Part shown: piece by piece, positions 31,645 to 40,153 of the stretch
Layout: each line of letters opens with the position of its first letter
How positions within the stretch are numbered: position 1 is the first letter of the stretch
Assembly: GCF_003269035.1 (NCBI RefSeq)
Contig: NZ_QLTK01000015.1
Span: forward strand, 100,918 to 164,917
DNA: 64,000 nucleotides
Origin: Paraburkholderia bryophila
GTDB lineage: Bacteria; Pseudomonadota; Gammaproteobacteria; Burkholderiales; Burkholderiaceae
Reading direction: 5' to 3'
Position numbers and translations under genes: made by a program
Notes under the pieces: model-generated
Databases searched by the model: none
What the model was told of the DNA's origin: nothing
What the model saw: the letters and a program-made list of their open reading frames with translations, nothing else

Positions 31645-31658
31645 GCCAGGCCTGGCGC
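31643..31658. repeat. Perfect 16-bp palindrome between GH1 and binding-protein genes
   Basis: GCGCCAGGCCTGGCGC is fully symmetric. It lies 66 bases past the GH1 stop and abuts the shared leader element. It could be a partial terminator, an operator or a processing hairpin separating the GH1 and transporter messages. Confidence 0.6.
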
Positions 31659-31723
31659 CCGTGTTTCAAGTCGACATGCAAACCAGCTCTACTGCTTTTA
31701 ACCGCGTGCTTTATGAGCGTGCT

Positions 31724-33127
31724 CTATGTTCGTGCCTTGCGCTCCCGCAGAAATTTCGCCACCAGCTCCGCACTGCGTTTGATCGTGCGTTTCTGCGTAG
31801 CGTAGTCCACATGCACGACCCCAAACCGGCGCTCGTAACCGAACGCCCATTCGAAGTTATCCATCAGCGACCACAGGAAATAACCGCGTACGTCGACACC
31901 CGCCTTGATCGCCTGATCGACCGCGGCGAGATGGCGTTTGAGAAACGCAATGCGCTGCGTGTCGTCCACGTGGCCGTCGGTCACCTTGTCGTCCGACGCC
32001 ATGCCGTTTTCGGTGATGTAGATCGGCGGCAGGTTCGCATACGTTTTCTTGAAGCCGGTCAGCAGATCGTACAAGCCATCCGGATACACCTCCCAGCCCA
32101 TCTGCGTGCGCTCCACGCCTTCCGGCGGCACTTCCCTGAAACCGTGCGCGCCGTCGCTCGCCAGGTTCGTGCGGAAGTAATAGTTGACGCCGAGAAAATC
32201 GAGCGGCGCGGCAATGGTCTGCATGTCGCCGTCCAGCACCAGCGGTTCGGTGCCCGGCCACAACTCGAACAGATCGGGCGGATAGGCGCCCTTGAGCAGC
32301 GGATCGAGAATCCAGGCATTGTGCTGCACCTCGAACAGATACGCCGCGCGCCGGTCGGCGGCGCTGTCGCTATTTGCCGTGCCGCGCCCCATGTTGGCGA
32401 CGATCCCCTTCTGCGAGGCTGGATCGTTGGCGCGCAGCACCGGTATCGCGAGACCGTGCGCCAGCAGCAGATGATGCATGGCCTGCGTGGCAAAGCGCCC
32501 ATCGGCGAGACCCGGCGCGTGATGACCGTTGCCGTAGCCGAGATACGCGGAGCACCAGGGTTCGTTGAGCGTGGACCAGGCGTCGACGCTGCCGGCCAGT
32601 TCGCGGCTCATCAGATCGGCGTAGTCGGCGAAGCGGTACGCGGTATCGCGATTCAGCCAGCCGCCACGATCTTCCAGATGCTGCGGCAAATCCCAGTGAT
32701 ACAGCGTGACGGAGGTCGCGATGCCCTTCTCTTTCAGGCGCGCCAGCAAGCGCTTGTAAAAGTCGAGGCCTTTACGGTTCGGCGCGCCGGACGCGTCCAT
32801 CACGCGCGGCCACGCAATCGACAGCCGATAGGCTTCGAGGCCGAGCCCCGCCAGCATGTCCACGTCTTCTTGCCAGCGGTGATAGTGGTCGCAGGCTACC
32901 GCGCCGGTGTCGCCGGCGAGCACCTTGCCGGGCGTGGCCGAGAACGTGTCCCAGATCGACGGCAGGCGGCCGTCTTCAGCCACCGCGCCTTCGATCTGAT
33001 AAGAAGCCGTGGCCGCGCCGAGCAGAAAGTTCTTGCGCCACAGCGACGAGTCGGCGGGCGGCGTGAACGGGTCGGCGAGCGATTGGGGGGAGCGTGCGTC
33101 GGATACAGCGGGTGCGTCGTTTGCCAC
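31724..33127 (-). CDS. GH1 family beta-glucosidase
   Basis: A 467-residue retaining glycosidase of family GH1, cytosolic (no signal peptide). The start is GTG at 33127, where AGGAG stands five bases upstream; the longer frame to 33403 would absorb the operator. The N-terminal GH1 signature is FLLGAATASYQIEGAVAEDG (from about residue 34), the acid/base Glu lies in STLNEPW (about residue 189) and the nucleophile Glu in IYITENGM (about residue 373). The sugar-binding loop WSLMDNFEWAFGYERRFG is intact. It leads the six-gene glucoside operon. Confidence 0.95.
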   Translation of the reverse strand: MANDAPAVSDARSPQSLADPFTPPADSSLWRKNFLLGAATASYQIEGAVAEDGRLPSIWDTFSATPGKVLAGDTGAVACDHYHRWQEDVDMLAGLGLEAYRLSIAWPRVMDASGAPNRKGLDFYKRLLARLKEKGIATSVTLYHWDLPQHLEDRGGWLNRDTAYRFADYADLMSRELAGSVDAWSTLNEPWCSAYLGYGNGHHAPGLADGRFATQAMHHLLLAHGLAIPVLRANDPASQKGIVANMGRGTANSDSAADRRAAYLFEVQHNAWILDPLLKGAYPPDLFELWPGTEPLVLDGDMQTIAAPLDFLGVNYYFRTNLASDGAHGFREVPPEGVERTQMGWEVYPDGLYDLLTGFKKTYANLPPIYITENGMASDDKVTDGHVDDTQRIAFLKRHLAAVDQAIKAGVDVRGYFLWSLMDNFEWAFGYERRFGVVHVDYATQKRTIKRSAELVAKFLRERKART

Positions 33128-33207
33128 GGATTCTCCTGCGCTGAGGTCATTGAACCGGGTACGGCGGAAGGCGCGACGCCAGCGAGGCCGGCGAAGCCAA
33201 CGTGCAA

Positions 33208-33223
33208 GTGGAAGCGCTTCCAC
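33208..33223. promoter_or_regulatory. LacI-family operator upstream of the GH1 gene
   Basis: GTGGAAGCGCTTCCAC is a perfect 16-base palindrome with the central CG typical of LacI-family sites, 80 bases upstream of the GH1 start. Its core TGGAAGCGCTTCCA is close to the TGGGAGCGCTCCCA site bound by CelR-type beta-glucoside repressors. The LacI gene at 26199-27230 is the obvious ligand. Confidence 0.85.
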
Positions 33224-33424
33224 ATCAGTCCAGCGAACGATATCAGCGGGGCAATCCGCGCAGCAATCAGGGTTTGTCTGGAGCGAGGCTGGCATGCACG
33301 GCACTGTCATGCGCCGTGCATTTGGCGATGCTGGTTGAAGCGCGGCGGCGCGCGAGTCAAACCAAACGAATGGGTTAAGCGAGCCGGGCGCTCCGCATGT
33401 CATGCACCGCAGCGCGCGCGAATC

Positions 33425-34642
33425 TCAATGGGCTGCGGGCACCTTGAACTCGCCGCGATCATAGGCTTCGCAATACGCTTTCCAGTCGGCGGTGACCTGA
33501 GTCTCGCACTGCGTTGCCACTTCGATCAACGGCAACTGCCAATCCTTGCGATTGCCGAACGCGATCAGTTCGTCCGCAATCGACGAGTGCTGCCGGCCGC
33601 CGCTGCGAAGATGCGCCCACGCGCTCAGTTGGGCCATGCTGTTGACCACTTCCTCGAGGCGCGGCAGCTTGCCGTCCCAATCGCTGAGCGCCACGCGATC
33701 CTCCGACGGTTGCAAACTGCGCAACACGTAGGAACGCTGATTGAAATCGACTGCATGCAAAAACGCCTGCGAGACCGCCTGATTGCGCCGCTGCACGTCG
33801 ACGACGCGTTGCGCTTCGCTCTGCCACTTCGGCTGCGTCGTACGCACATGCGGCATGACCGAAGACGGCAACGCTTCTTTCAGATCGATCAGAAAATTGC
33901 CGTCCGGCGAGCCCTTGCCTTCCACCAGCATCACGTAGCGGTCCACGCCGAGACTGCCGGTGCCGGCAATGCGCCGCGCGACGTCGAGAATGCGATAGAA
34001 CTCCGGATTCGGCTGGCTCGCCGCGAACTTATTCATGAATTCCGTGACCGCCGCGCGTTGTTGATCGCTGACCGGCAACGCCTTCTTGCCGTCCACTTTC
34101 AGCACGCGGGTCTTGCCCTTCAGAACGCTGCGCCGGTCCAGAAACGCGGCACGCGGGCGGCTCGCCAGCGCGTCGAACAGATCGCGGACCATGCCGACCG
34201 ACGTTTCCGCTTCGATCCAGCGTGCCTTGCCAAACACGAGCGCCGCGCCGTATGAATCGAGCGCGGTGTGACAGAGCGCGAGCGCCTGCGCGCGGCTCAC
34301 CTTGAGGTCGGCGGCGCCGACCAGCACGCTCGTCAGGAGGCGCGCCAGTTCGTAGAGATTCGGCGCGAGGCAGGCTTCGTCGAAGTCGTTGTTGTCGAAG
34401 TAGACGAGGCGATTGTCGCCCTTGTAGCTGCCGAAATTTTCCAGATGCATGTCGCCGCAAATCCAGACCGGCGGCGCTTCGTCGAGCACCTTTTCGCGCG
34501 GCAAACCCGCGTAGAACAGATGACAGGTACCGCGCAGAAACACGAACGGCGAACTGCGCATGGCCTGGTATTTCATGGCGAGCCGTTCGGGATCGCGGCC
34601 GGCGTTGAAACGGGTAATCGTCTTGACGATATCGGACATCAC
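33425..34642 (-). CDS. DUF2252 family protein
   Basis: A 405-residue protein with the kinase-like features of DUF2252: MKYQAMRSSPFVFLRGTCHL near the start, then WICGDMHLENFGSYKGDNRL and VYFDNNDFDEACLAPNLYEL. The GDMHLENFG and FDxNDFD pair resembles the catalytic HxDxxxxN and DxD of aminoglycoside-phosphotransferase-fold enzymes, which suggests a small-molecule kinase, but no reaction is known. The rest is alpha-helical. It lies about 300 bases from the GH1 start on the same strand and 61 bases after the DUF4239-like gene. Confidence 0.9.
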   Translation of the reverse strand: MMSDIVKTITRFNAGRDPERLAMKYQAMRSSPFVFLRGTCHLFYAGLPREKVLDEAPPVWICGDMHLENFGSYKGDNRLVYFDNNDFDEACLAPNLYELARLLTSVLVGAADLKVSRAQALALCHTALDSYGAALVFGKARWIEAETSVGMVRDLFDALASRPRAAFLDRRSVLKGKTRVLKVDGKKALPVSDQQRAAVTEFMNKFAASQPNPEFYRILDVARRIAGTGSLGVDRYVMLVEGKGSPDGNFLIDLKEALPSSVMPHVRTTQPKWQSEAQRVVDVQRRNQAVSQAFLHAVDFNQRSYVLRSLQPSEDRVALSDWDGKLPRLEEVVNSMAQLSAWAHLRSGGRQHSSIADELIAFGNRKDWQLPLIEVATQCETQVTADWKAYCEAYDRGEFKVPAAH

Positions 34643-34703
34643 ATTCCTCTCGAATACGGTGCGGTGCGCACGTAGCGGCGCGATACCGCCGCTACGTCAG
34701 CAA

Positions 34704-35471
34704 TCAGGGCGCGCGGAACGAATCCGCCAGCGCATGAAGATTGAGAGGCTTCACACGAATCACGCCGCCACGCGGGCTGTCGATATCCGCGATCAGCGTG
34801 AACGACAACGACACCGCCAGCGGCACGATCAGCAGCAGGCCGGCGCTCGACTTCAACGCGCGTGCGCCGTAGCCGACCAGCACGTTGGCGCATACCGCCA
34901 TCAAGGTCATCAACGCCCACGCGGCATACGGTATGCGGTTCCACCACGCTGCCTGCGTATAGCCCTGGCTATTCAGCACGTCGTTCATGCCGGCCACGGC
35001 CAACGCGGCAACCGGCGTGGGTTGTGCGACGGCGGCGTTCTTCACGGTCGCCCACATGGCGTTCTGCAAGCGTTCGGTTTCGCGGTTGACCTTGGCGAGT
35101 TCCTGGTCGTCGCGCGTGGTGTAGAACAGCACGCGCTCGTCGAGATAGACCTTCAGCAAGCCGCGCACGGTGGCCGCGTCGGCCGCGGGCAGCAGGTCGG
35201 CGCGGACGTATTCGGTGCCGATCGCATTCGCCTCTTCTTCCTCGTAGTTCTTGCGCTGATCGTAGCGCCCCACCGCCATAGAGAACGTAAAGCCGATAAT
35301 CAGCGCCAGCAGGGTGAGCGTGGCGGCCTGAATGACGCTGAAGTCTTCGCGGGCGTCGTCCTCGATTTTTCTGAAGCGCCGCAGCAGCGCCGCGCCGATG
35401 CGCGCCGCCAGCCACATGGAGACCAGGGACACGATGAACACAAGCACGGGATAGTCGAGGATGCTTTGCAT
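34704..35471 (-). CDS. DUF4239/bestrophin-like membrane protein
   Basis: A 255-residue membrane protein. Four hydrophobic segments are visible: residues about 5-28 and 48-68 at the N-terminus, and about 185-205 and 210-230 at the C-terminus. They surround a soluble helical middle (GRYDQRKNYEEEEANAIGTE onwards). The EEEANAIGTEYVRA segment is characteristic of the DUF4239 group, proposed to be related to bestrophin channels. Function is not established. It precedes the DUF2252 gene on the same strand. Confidence 0.82.
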   Translation of the reverse strand: MQSILDYPVLVFIVSLVSMWLAARIGAALLRRFRKIEDDAREDFSVIQAATLTLLALIIGFTFSMAVGRYDQRKNYEEEEANAIGTEYVRADLLPAADAATVRGLLKVYLDERVLFYTTRDDQELAKVNRETERLQNAMWATVKNAAVAQPTPVAALAVAGMNDVLNSQGYTQAAWWNRIPYAAWALMTLMAVCANVLVGYGARALKSSAGLLLIVPLAVSLSFTLIADIDSPRGGVIRVKPLNLHALADSFRAP

Positions 35472-35622
35472 GGGCGAGCGTTTTTCTCTGAGCGGTTGAT
35501 CGGGAAACGCTTTCTGACAAGCAGGAAACCTAGGCTACCGCTGCATGATAAGCGCCGCCGCCCGCGCCTGGAAGCTACGCGCGATCAACGACGCGGTGCG
35601 CGGCGCCGTGGGCCGCCGCGGT

Positions 35623-36555
35623 TCAGGAACCGGTCACCAGATAGTAGCGGCCGTCGGCGCTCACATTGACGCCGAATCCGCACGCCAGCGCTGAACCATG
35701 CGTGAGCACGTCGAGCGTTTCCGGCGCGGAGAGCCTGAACTCGAGCAGGCATTTATCGTCGCGCCTGTCGTAGGGTGCAAGGCTGACGATCTTCGCGGTG
35801 GCCTCCAGCGGCGCGTCGCCGCCGGCCTCGCTCACCGGCACGCGCGCCACGCCGTCGTAGAAGCGCACGTAGGCCGACAGATTGCCGGTGCTCGCGCCCG
35901 GTTGGCCGTCTTCGCCGACGCTCGGATGCATGAAATCGCCATCGATCCGATAGACGCCGTGGCGCCCTTTCACCGGCTTCAACGCAATGCTGTTCCACGC
36001 GTCGAACGTCACGTAGTGGATAAAGCGCGCGCCTTCCGGCGGCACGCCGTGCACGACCGCCTTGCCGGCGATCGCTTCGAGGCGTTCTCGCGCGGCCGCC
36101 ACGGCACGCCCCAGCAGCGCATCGCCGGGATAGTCGTCGCCGCGGCTCACCGCGGTGCGATAAGAGGCGCGCGCGTCGGGCAACTCGCCCAGCTTCAGTT
36201 GCACGTCGCCCTGATGCACGTACGCCATGGCAATGCGGGCGCGCGCCGAACTGCTGGCCTTCGGCGAGTTCTCTTCTTCGGCCTGCATCGCGGTGGCCTC
36301 GGCGAGCGCGCCTTCCATTGCGACCAGGGTTTGTGCTTCCTTGATGCGGCCCGCATCGAGCGCGACGACACCCAGCGCTGCGCAGGACGCGTTGGTCCGG
36401 CACGGCACGTCTTTACCCGACAGCAGGTTGCGGCGATACAGTTCGGCACGCGAGTCGCCGCGCGACATCTGAGCCGCGACGAAGCCGGGCACGAGCGCGG
36501 CGCACGCGCCGCAGACGACAACGACAGCACAGGCGAAGACAGTTTTGACGTTCAT
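35623..36555 (-). CDS. Secreted hypothetical protein with TPR-like region
   Basis: A 310-residue exported protein. The start at 36555 (MNVKTVFACAVVVVCGACAA, ending VPGFVAAQ) gives a good signal peptide; an ATG at 36579 is an alternative and neither has a strong ribosome-binding site. Residues about 50-150 look like short helical repeats (AYVHQGDVQLKLGELPDARA is TPR-like). The C-terminal half is beta-rich with two cysteines (KCLLEFR and ALACGFGV). No family is recognised for the whole. It stands alone between the GlxA-type regulator and the DUF4239-like gene. Confidence 0.72.
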   Translation of the reverse strand: MNVKTVFACAVVVVCGACAALVPGFVAAQMSRGDSRAELYRRNLLSGKDVPCRTNASCAALGVVALDAGRIKEAQTLVAMEGALAEATAMQAEEENSPKASSSARARIAMAYVHQGDVQLKLGELPDARASYRTAVSRGDDYPGDALLGRAVAAARERLEAIAGKAVVHGVPPEGARFIHYVTFDAWNSIALKPVKGRHGVYRIDGDFMHPSVGEDGQPGASTGNLSAYVRFYDGVARVPVSEAGGDAPLEATAKIVSLAPYDRRDDKCLLEFRLSAPETLDVLTHGSALACGFGVNVSADGRYYLVTGS

Positions 36556-36735
36556 TGGAAGGGGCGGGACGGTGGCCATGACGCTGTTCGAACAACGCGT
36601 TTCGAGAATCTGCTTCGCTGAGATGTATGCGTGGCACATGCCCTTCAGCCAACGCAGACGCTGGCCGTGATGCTGACAGAAAAACGGCGATTGTGCGAAC
36701 CCGTTGCGGATAGTCTCGCGCGGCGCCGCTTTGTG

Positions 36736-37707
36736 CTAATCGGTGCTCACGCCTTGCGCGCCGAACTTCTTGCGATACGCGCCCGGGCTCGTCAACGCGA
36801 TACGCCGGAAATGCCGCCGCAACGATTCCTCGGAGCCGAACCCCGCCAATTCGGCGACGCGCGGCATCGGCAACGGCCCCGGCGCTTCGAGCAACTCGCG
36901 GGCAATCGCCACGCGCTCGCGCACCAGCCACGCGTAGGGCGCCATGCCGGTGGCATCGTGGAACTGCCGCTGCAAGGTACGCGGACTCATGGCCGCGCGC
37001 TCGGCCAGCGAGCGCAACGTGTGCGGCAACGCGGGGTGAGCGCGAACCCAGTCCATCAGTTTGGCGAGCCGGCCGCTTTCGTCATGCGGCATGGGGCGCG
37101 GCACGAACTGCGCCTGACCGCCCTCGCGATGCGGCGCCACCACGAGCCGTTGAGCGACCTGATTGGCGATCGCGCCGCCGTGATCGCGCCGCACCAGATG
37201 CAGCAGCATGTCGAGCCCCGCCGCCGAGCCTGCCGACGTGATGATCTGCCCCTGGTCCACGTACAGCGCATCGGCTTGCACGCGCAAGTTCGGATAGCGC
37301 TCCTGCAGCTTCGCGGCGTAGCGCCAGTGCGTCGTCACGGTTTTGCCGTCGAGCACGCCGGCGGCGGCCAGCACGAAGACGCCCGAGCAGATCGAACAGA
37401 GCCGCGCGCCGCGTGCGTAGGCCGCGCGGATTTTCTTGAGCAGCGCGGCGGGCGGCACTTCGTCCGCATCGCGCCAGCCGGGAATCACGATGGTATCGGC
37501 ACGCGCCAGCAGCCTCGGGGTGTAGGGTGCGGCGACGGTGATGCCGCCGGCCGCGCGGATCGGGCCGGGTTCGATGGCGCAGACCGCGAAGCGATACCAG
37601 TCCACCTCGAGTTCGGGACGTTCGAGCGCGAACAGCTCGGTCACGCAGCCGAATTCGAAGGTGCAAAGCCGGTCGTAAGCCAGCGCGACGACGAGATGAT
37701 TGTGCAT
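36736..37707 (-). CDS. GlxA/FtrA-type transcriptional regulator (DJ-1 domain + AraC HTH)
   Basis: A 323-residue regulator with an N-terminal DJ-1/PfpI-like domain (residues about 5-170; the elbow motif reads LCSICSGVFVLAAAGVLDG, with a Cys at the nucleophile position) and a C-terminal AraC-type double HTH (SLAERAAMSPRTLQRQFHDA and AELAGFGSEESLRRHFRR). This domain pair defines the GlxA family, whose FtrA branch ends close to this length. The target genes are not evident. Confidence 0.93.
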   Translation of the reverse strand: MHNHLVVALAYDRLCTFEFGCVTELFALERPELEVDWYRFAVCAIEPGPIRAAGGITVAAPYTPRLLARADTIVIPGWRDADEVPPAALLKKIRAAYARGARLCSICSGVFVLAAAGVLDGKTVTTHWRYAAKLQERYPNLRVQADALYVDQGQIITSAGSAAGLDMLLHLVRRDHGGAIANQVAQRLVVAPHREGGQAQFVPRPMPHDESGRLAKLMDWVRAHPALPHTLRSLAERAAMSPRTLQRQFHDATGMAPYAWLVRERVAIARELLEAPGPLPMPRVAELAGFGSEESLRRHFRRIALTSPGAYRKKFGAQGVSTD

Positions 37708-37805
37708 GGCGTGATGTTACCGGAGATCGCTAATTGCGCCATCGATACGAATTGCCATGAGTCAGGCCGCGCCGGTCGCCATTGGCAGCCGGCCAGCCTG
37801 CCCGC

Positions 37806-38099
37806 TCAGCCCAGCCTGACCAGGTTCTGAATGGCCAACTGGCCACCGGGGATCTGGAACAGCGGACCACCGGTTTTGATCGAGCCCAGGTCGACGCCGA
37901 AGAATCCTGCCCGTTCGATCAGGCTCGACACCGTGGCATTCGCCGCTGCGTCGTCGCCCGCGAGGAACAGCACCCGTTGTCCGCCTTCAACGCCCGTGTC
38001 GCCGGACACGAGTGCCGCCGGCAGATGATTGATGGCCTTCACGACACGCGCGCCCGGCACGAACTCCGCGAAGACTTCGCTCGATGAGCGCCCGTGCAA
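37806..38099 (-). pseudogene. C-terminal remnant of an F420-reductase-like NAD(P)-binding protein
   Basis: The minus strand encodes SEVFAEFVPGARVVKAINHL, then FLAGDDAAANATVSSLIERA and GFFGVDLGSIKTGGPLFQIP, the C-terminal half of NADPH-dependent F420 reductase-like proteins (compare GARVVKAFN and AGDD-A-A-x-x-V-x-x-L). The N-terminal Rossmann fold (G-x-x-G-x-x-G) is missing; the frame continues upstream only as arginine-rich non-coding sequence, and PhzF starts nearby. A deletion of the front half is inferred. Confidence 0.75.
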
Positions 38100-38234
38100 G
38101 TCGAAAGGTGACGGCCGTGCGTCACCTGCTCGACGCACTGGTTGCAGGATGCGACGGGTTGAACCGGCCGCGCCAGGTTTGCGCTCCACACGCCGGAGCG
38201 CGATGCGGCCGGTCCGCATCCATCGCCAGGGCGA

Positions 38235-39035
38235 TCACACGCCGGGGACCTCGATCGTGCCTTCAAGATACTGCACCGCATGACCGGAAACGCGAACCCG
38301 TTCGCCCTCGACCTCGCAATGCAGGACGCCGGAACGTTGCGACGCCTGCAACGCGACCAGCTTCGTCTTGCCAAGACGATCCGCCCACAGCGGCGCGAGC
38401 GCGGCATGAATCGAACCGGTCACGGGATCTTCCTTCCCGCCGTTTGCGGGCCAGAAATAGCGCGAGACGAAGTCGTGCCGATCGCCGCGCGCGGTGACCG
38501 CCACGTCGCGCGGCGCAAGTTGCGCGATCAGGTCGAGATCGGGCACCACGGCGCGGACCTCGTGCTCCGAGTCGTAGACCGCGATGAAGGCCTGCTGGGT
38601 GACGAAAACTTCCGTGGGCCGGATGGAAAGACCATGCACGAGTTCGCCGGGGATTTCGCTGACCGGTTCGACCGCGCGCTGCGGAAAATCCATTTCGATC
38701 AGGTCGCGCGGACCACGACGCACGGTGAACGCGCCAAGGGCCGCTGCGTGCAAGTCGATCTGCTCGCGCTCGGGGAAACGCTTGAACAGCAAGAACGCGC
38801 TGGCGAGCGTCGCATGGCCGCAAAAATCGATCTCCGTGATCGGCGAGAACCAGCGGATATCGAATCCGCCGCTCGCATTGGGAATGAGGAAGGCCGTTTC
38901 GGAAAGGTTGTTTTCCGACGCGATGGCCTGCATCAGGGGCGCCGGCAACCAGCTATCGAGCGGAATGACTGCGGCATAGTTGCCCTTGAACACTTCGCTG
39001 GTGAATGCGTCTATCTGGTGGATCGGCAGCTTCAT
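38235..39035 (-). CDS. PhzF family isomerase/epimerase
   Basis: A 266-residue protein of the PhzF family, two similar alpha/beta barrels. The start MKLPIHQIDAFTSEVFKGNY at 39035 matches the family; the frame continues to 39113 without support. The catalytic Glu lies in SENNLSETAFLIP (about residue 46), the conserved FSPITEIDFCGHATLASAFL follows, and DPVTGSIHAALAPLW is the second-half hallmark. The family includes PhzF (phenazine synthesis) and many uncharacterised enzymes; there are no phenazine genes nearby. Confidence 0.92.
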   Translation of the reverse strand: MKLPIHQIDAFTSEVFKGNYAAVIPLDSWLPAPLMQAIASENNLSETAFLIPNASGGFDIRWFSPITEIDFCGHATLASAFLLFKRFPEREQIDLHAAALGAFTVRRGPRDLIEMDFPQRAVEPVSEIPGELVHGLSIRPTEVFVTQQAFIAVYDSEHEVRAVVPDLDLIAQLAPRDVAVTARGDRHDFVSRYFWPANGGKEDPVTGSIHAALAPLWADRLGKTKLVALQASQRSGVLHCEVEGERVRVSGHAVQYLEGTIEVPGV

Positions 39036-39277
39036 ATTTAAAGTTCTGGCCGCTCGGGTACGGCGCTCTGCGTTGAGATGGAGACTCATTCTGGCAAGCT
39101 TTGCCGGCAGCATACAGGCACAGTTCGGCCGCGCGGCACGAGGAATTGACAGCTAGCGGCCCCCAAAAAACGTCGCGGCTTCGAGCACTGAAAGTGCTAC
39201 GGCTAATGCGGCACTTCCGCACTTCGACGCGGCGCATGGTCATGCGCCGGAATCTCGCGCCGCGACGTGCGCCGCAG

Positions 39278-39685
39278 TCAGGCAGGCTCGACGACCGCCA
39301 GCTCGAAACCCTCGTCGAGCCATCCGGTCACGCCGCCGATCATGATCTTCACGGGCCGTCCCAGTTCCGCCAGCCGGATCGCGCCACGGGTCGCGCCATT
39401 GCAATGCGGGCCCGCGCAGTAGGTGACGAAGAGCGTATCGGCTGGGTAGCCGGCGAGCTTCGACGCGACGATCTTGCCGTGCGGAAGATTCACGGCGCCC
39501 GGCACATGTCCCTGTGCGAACAGGGCGGGGCTGCGAACGTCGAGCAGCACGAAGTCGACCGCAAGCGGATCGCGCGCGAAGGCGGCATGGACATCGCTGC
39601 AGTCGGTTTCAAAGGCCAGCGACGCGTGGTAATGAGCAAGGGCAGCGGCGCTGTCTGCTGCAGGAACGGCGGATACGGACGACAT
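39278..39685 (-). CDS. Rhodanese-like sulfurtransferase
   Basis: A 135-residue single-domain rhodanese. The start at 39685 has GAGGAG about ten bases upstream. The CH2A-like motif LLDVRSPALFAQGHVPGAVN is followed by the active-site loop TYCAGPHCNGATRGA, whose first Cys is the persulfide acceptor. A ten-residue loop with two Cys points to a sulphur transferase rather than a phosphatase. The C-terminus VKIMIGGVTGWLDEGFEL is typical. Confidence 0.92.
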   Translation of the reverse strand: MSSVSAVPAADSAAALAHYHASLAFETDCSDVHAAFARDPLAVDFVLLDVRSPALFAQGHVPGAVNLPHGKIVASKLAGYPADTLFVTYCAGPHCNGATRGAIRLAELGRPVKIMIGGVTGWLDEGFELAVVEPA

Positions 39686-40153
39686 CTTCGGACTCCTCGG
39701 GTGGGTTGCGTGAGACCGATTATCAAACCCGGCACCTCTCCACGACAGTGGCCATATCGACAACTTCCGGCAACATCACGCCATCGCTACGATCTGGCTC
39801 AGGCGTCGTTATGCGTCCGCGTCCGCCAGGGGCGACGTTGCGTCTTGCCGGAAAAACGACGCATCGCTCGCCGCAATGAAGTAACGCAATGAAGTACCGC
39901 AGAGGTCTGAATTCGATGCTGTACCAGGATGGAAACGATCGGGTCGCCCGCTCCTCGCAACCGGCAGGAACAACGCAAAAACACGCGATTGTCGTGCAAC
40001 AACGCGCTATCTCCAACACTTGCCGTCTCGCCCTCATCCGGCCTCGTCGCAGTAGCCGGAACGAATGGCAAACATATTCAAAATCAATTAAATAAATGCC
40101 CCGAACTGTCGATAACAAGTTCAGCCGCTTCCTTCCCAGCGGTGGGACTTAAC
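39686..40153 (+). promoter_or_regulatory. Upstream region of the MHYT-GGDEF-EAL gene with sigma-28-like promoter
   Basis: This 468-base gap holds a candidate flagellar (FliA, sigma-28) promoter: TAAA at 40089-40092, 15 bases, then GTCGATAA at 40108-40115. The consensus is TAAA-N15-GCCGATAA, so 11 of 12 positions fit. The predicted start near 40122 leaves a leader of about 32 bases. The rest has the 13-bp direct repeat and no supported gene. Confidence 0.65.
39872..39896. repeat. Short 13-bp direct repeat
   Basis: CGCAATGAAGTA occurs at 39872-39883 and again at 39885-39896, separated by one A. It lies in the long upstream region of the MHYT-GGDEF-EAL gene. Function unknown. Confidence 0.8.

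Noticed and set aside
31478..34255. 925-codon open frame on the plus strand
   Set aside because: It spans the antisense of three solid genes (binding protein start, GH1, DUF2252) and shows only shadow composition.
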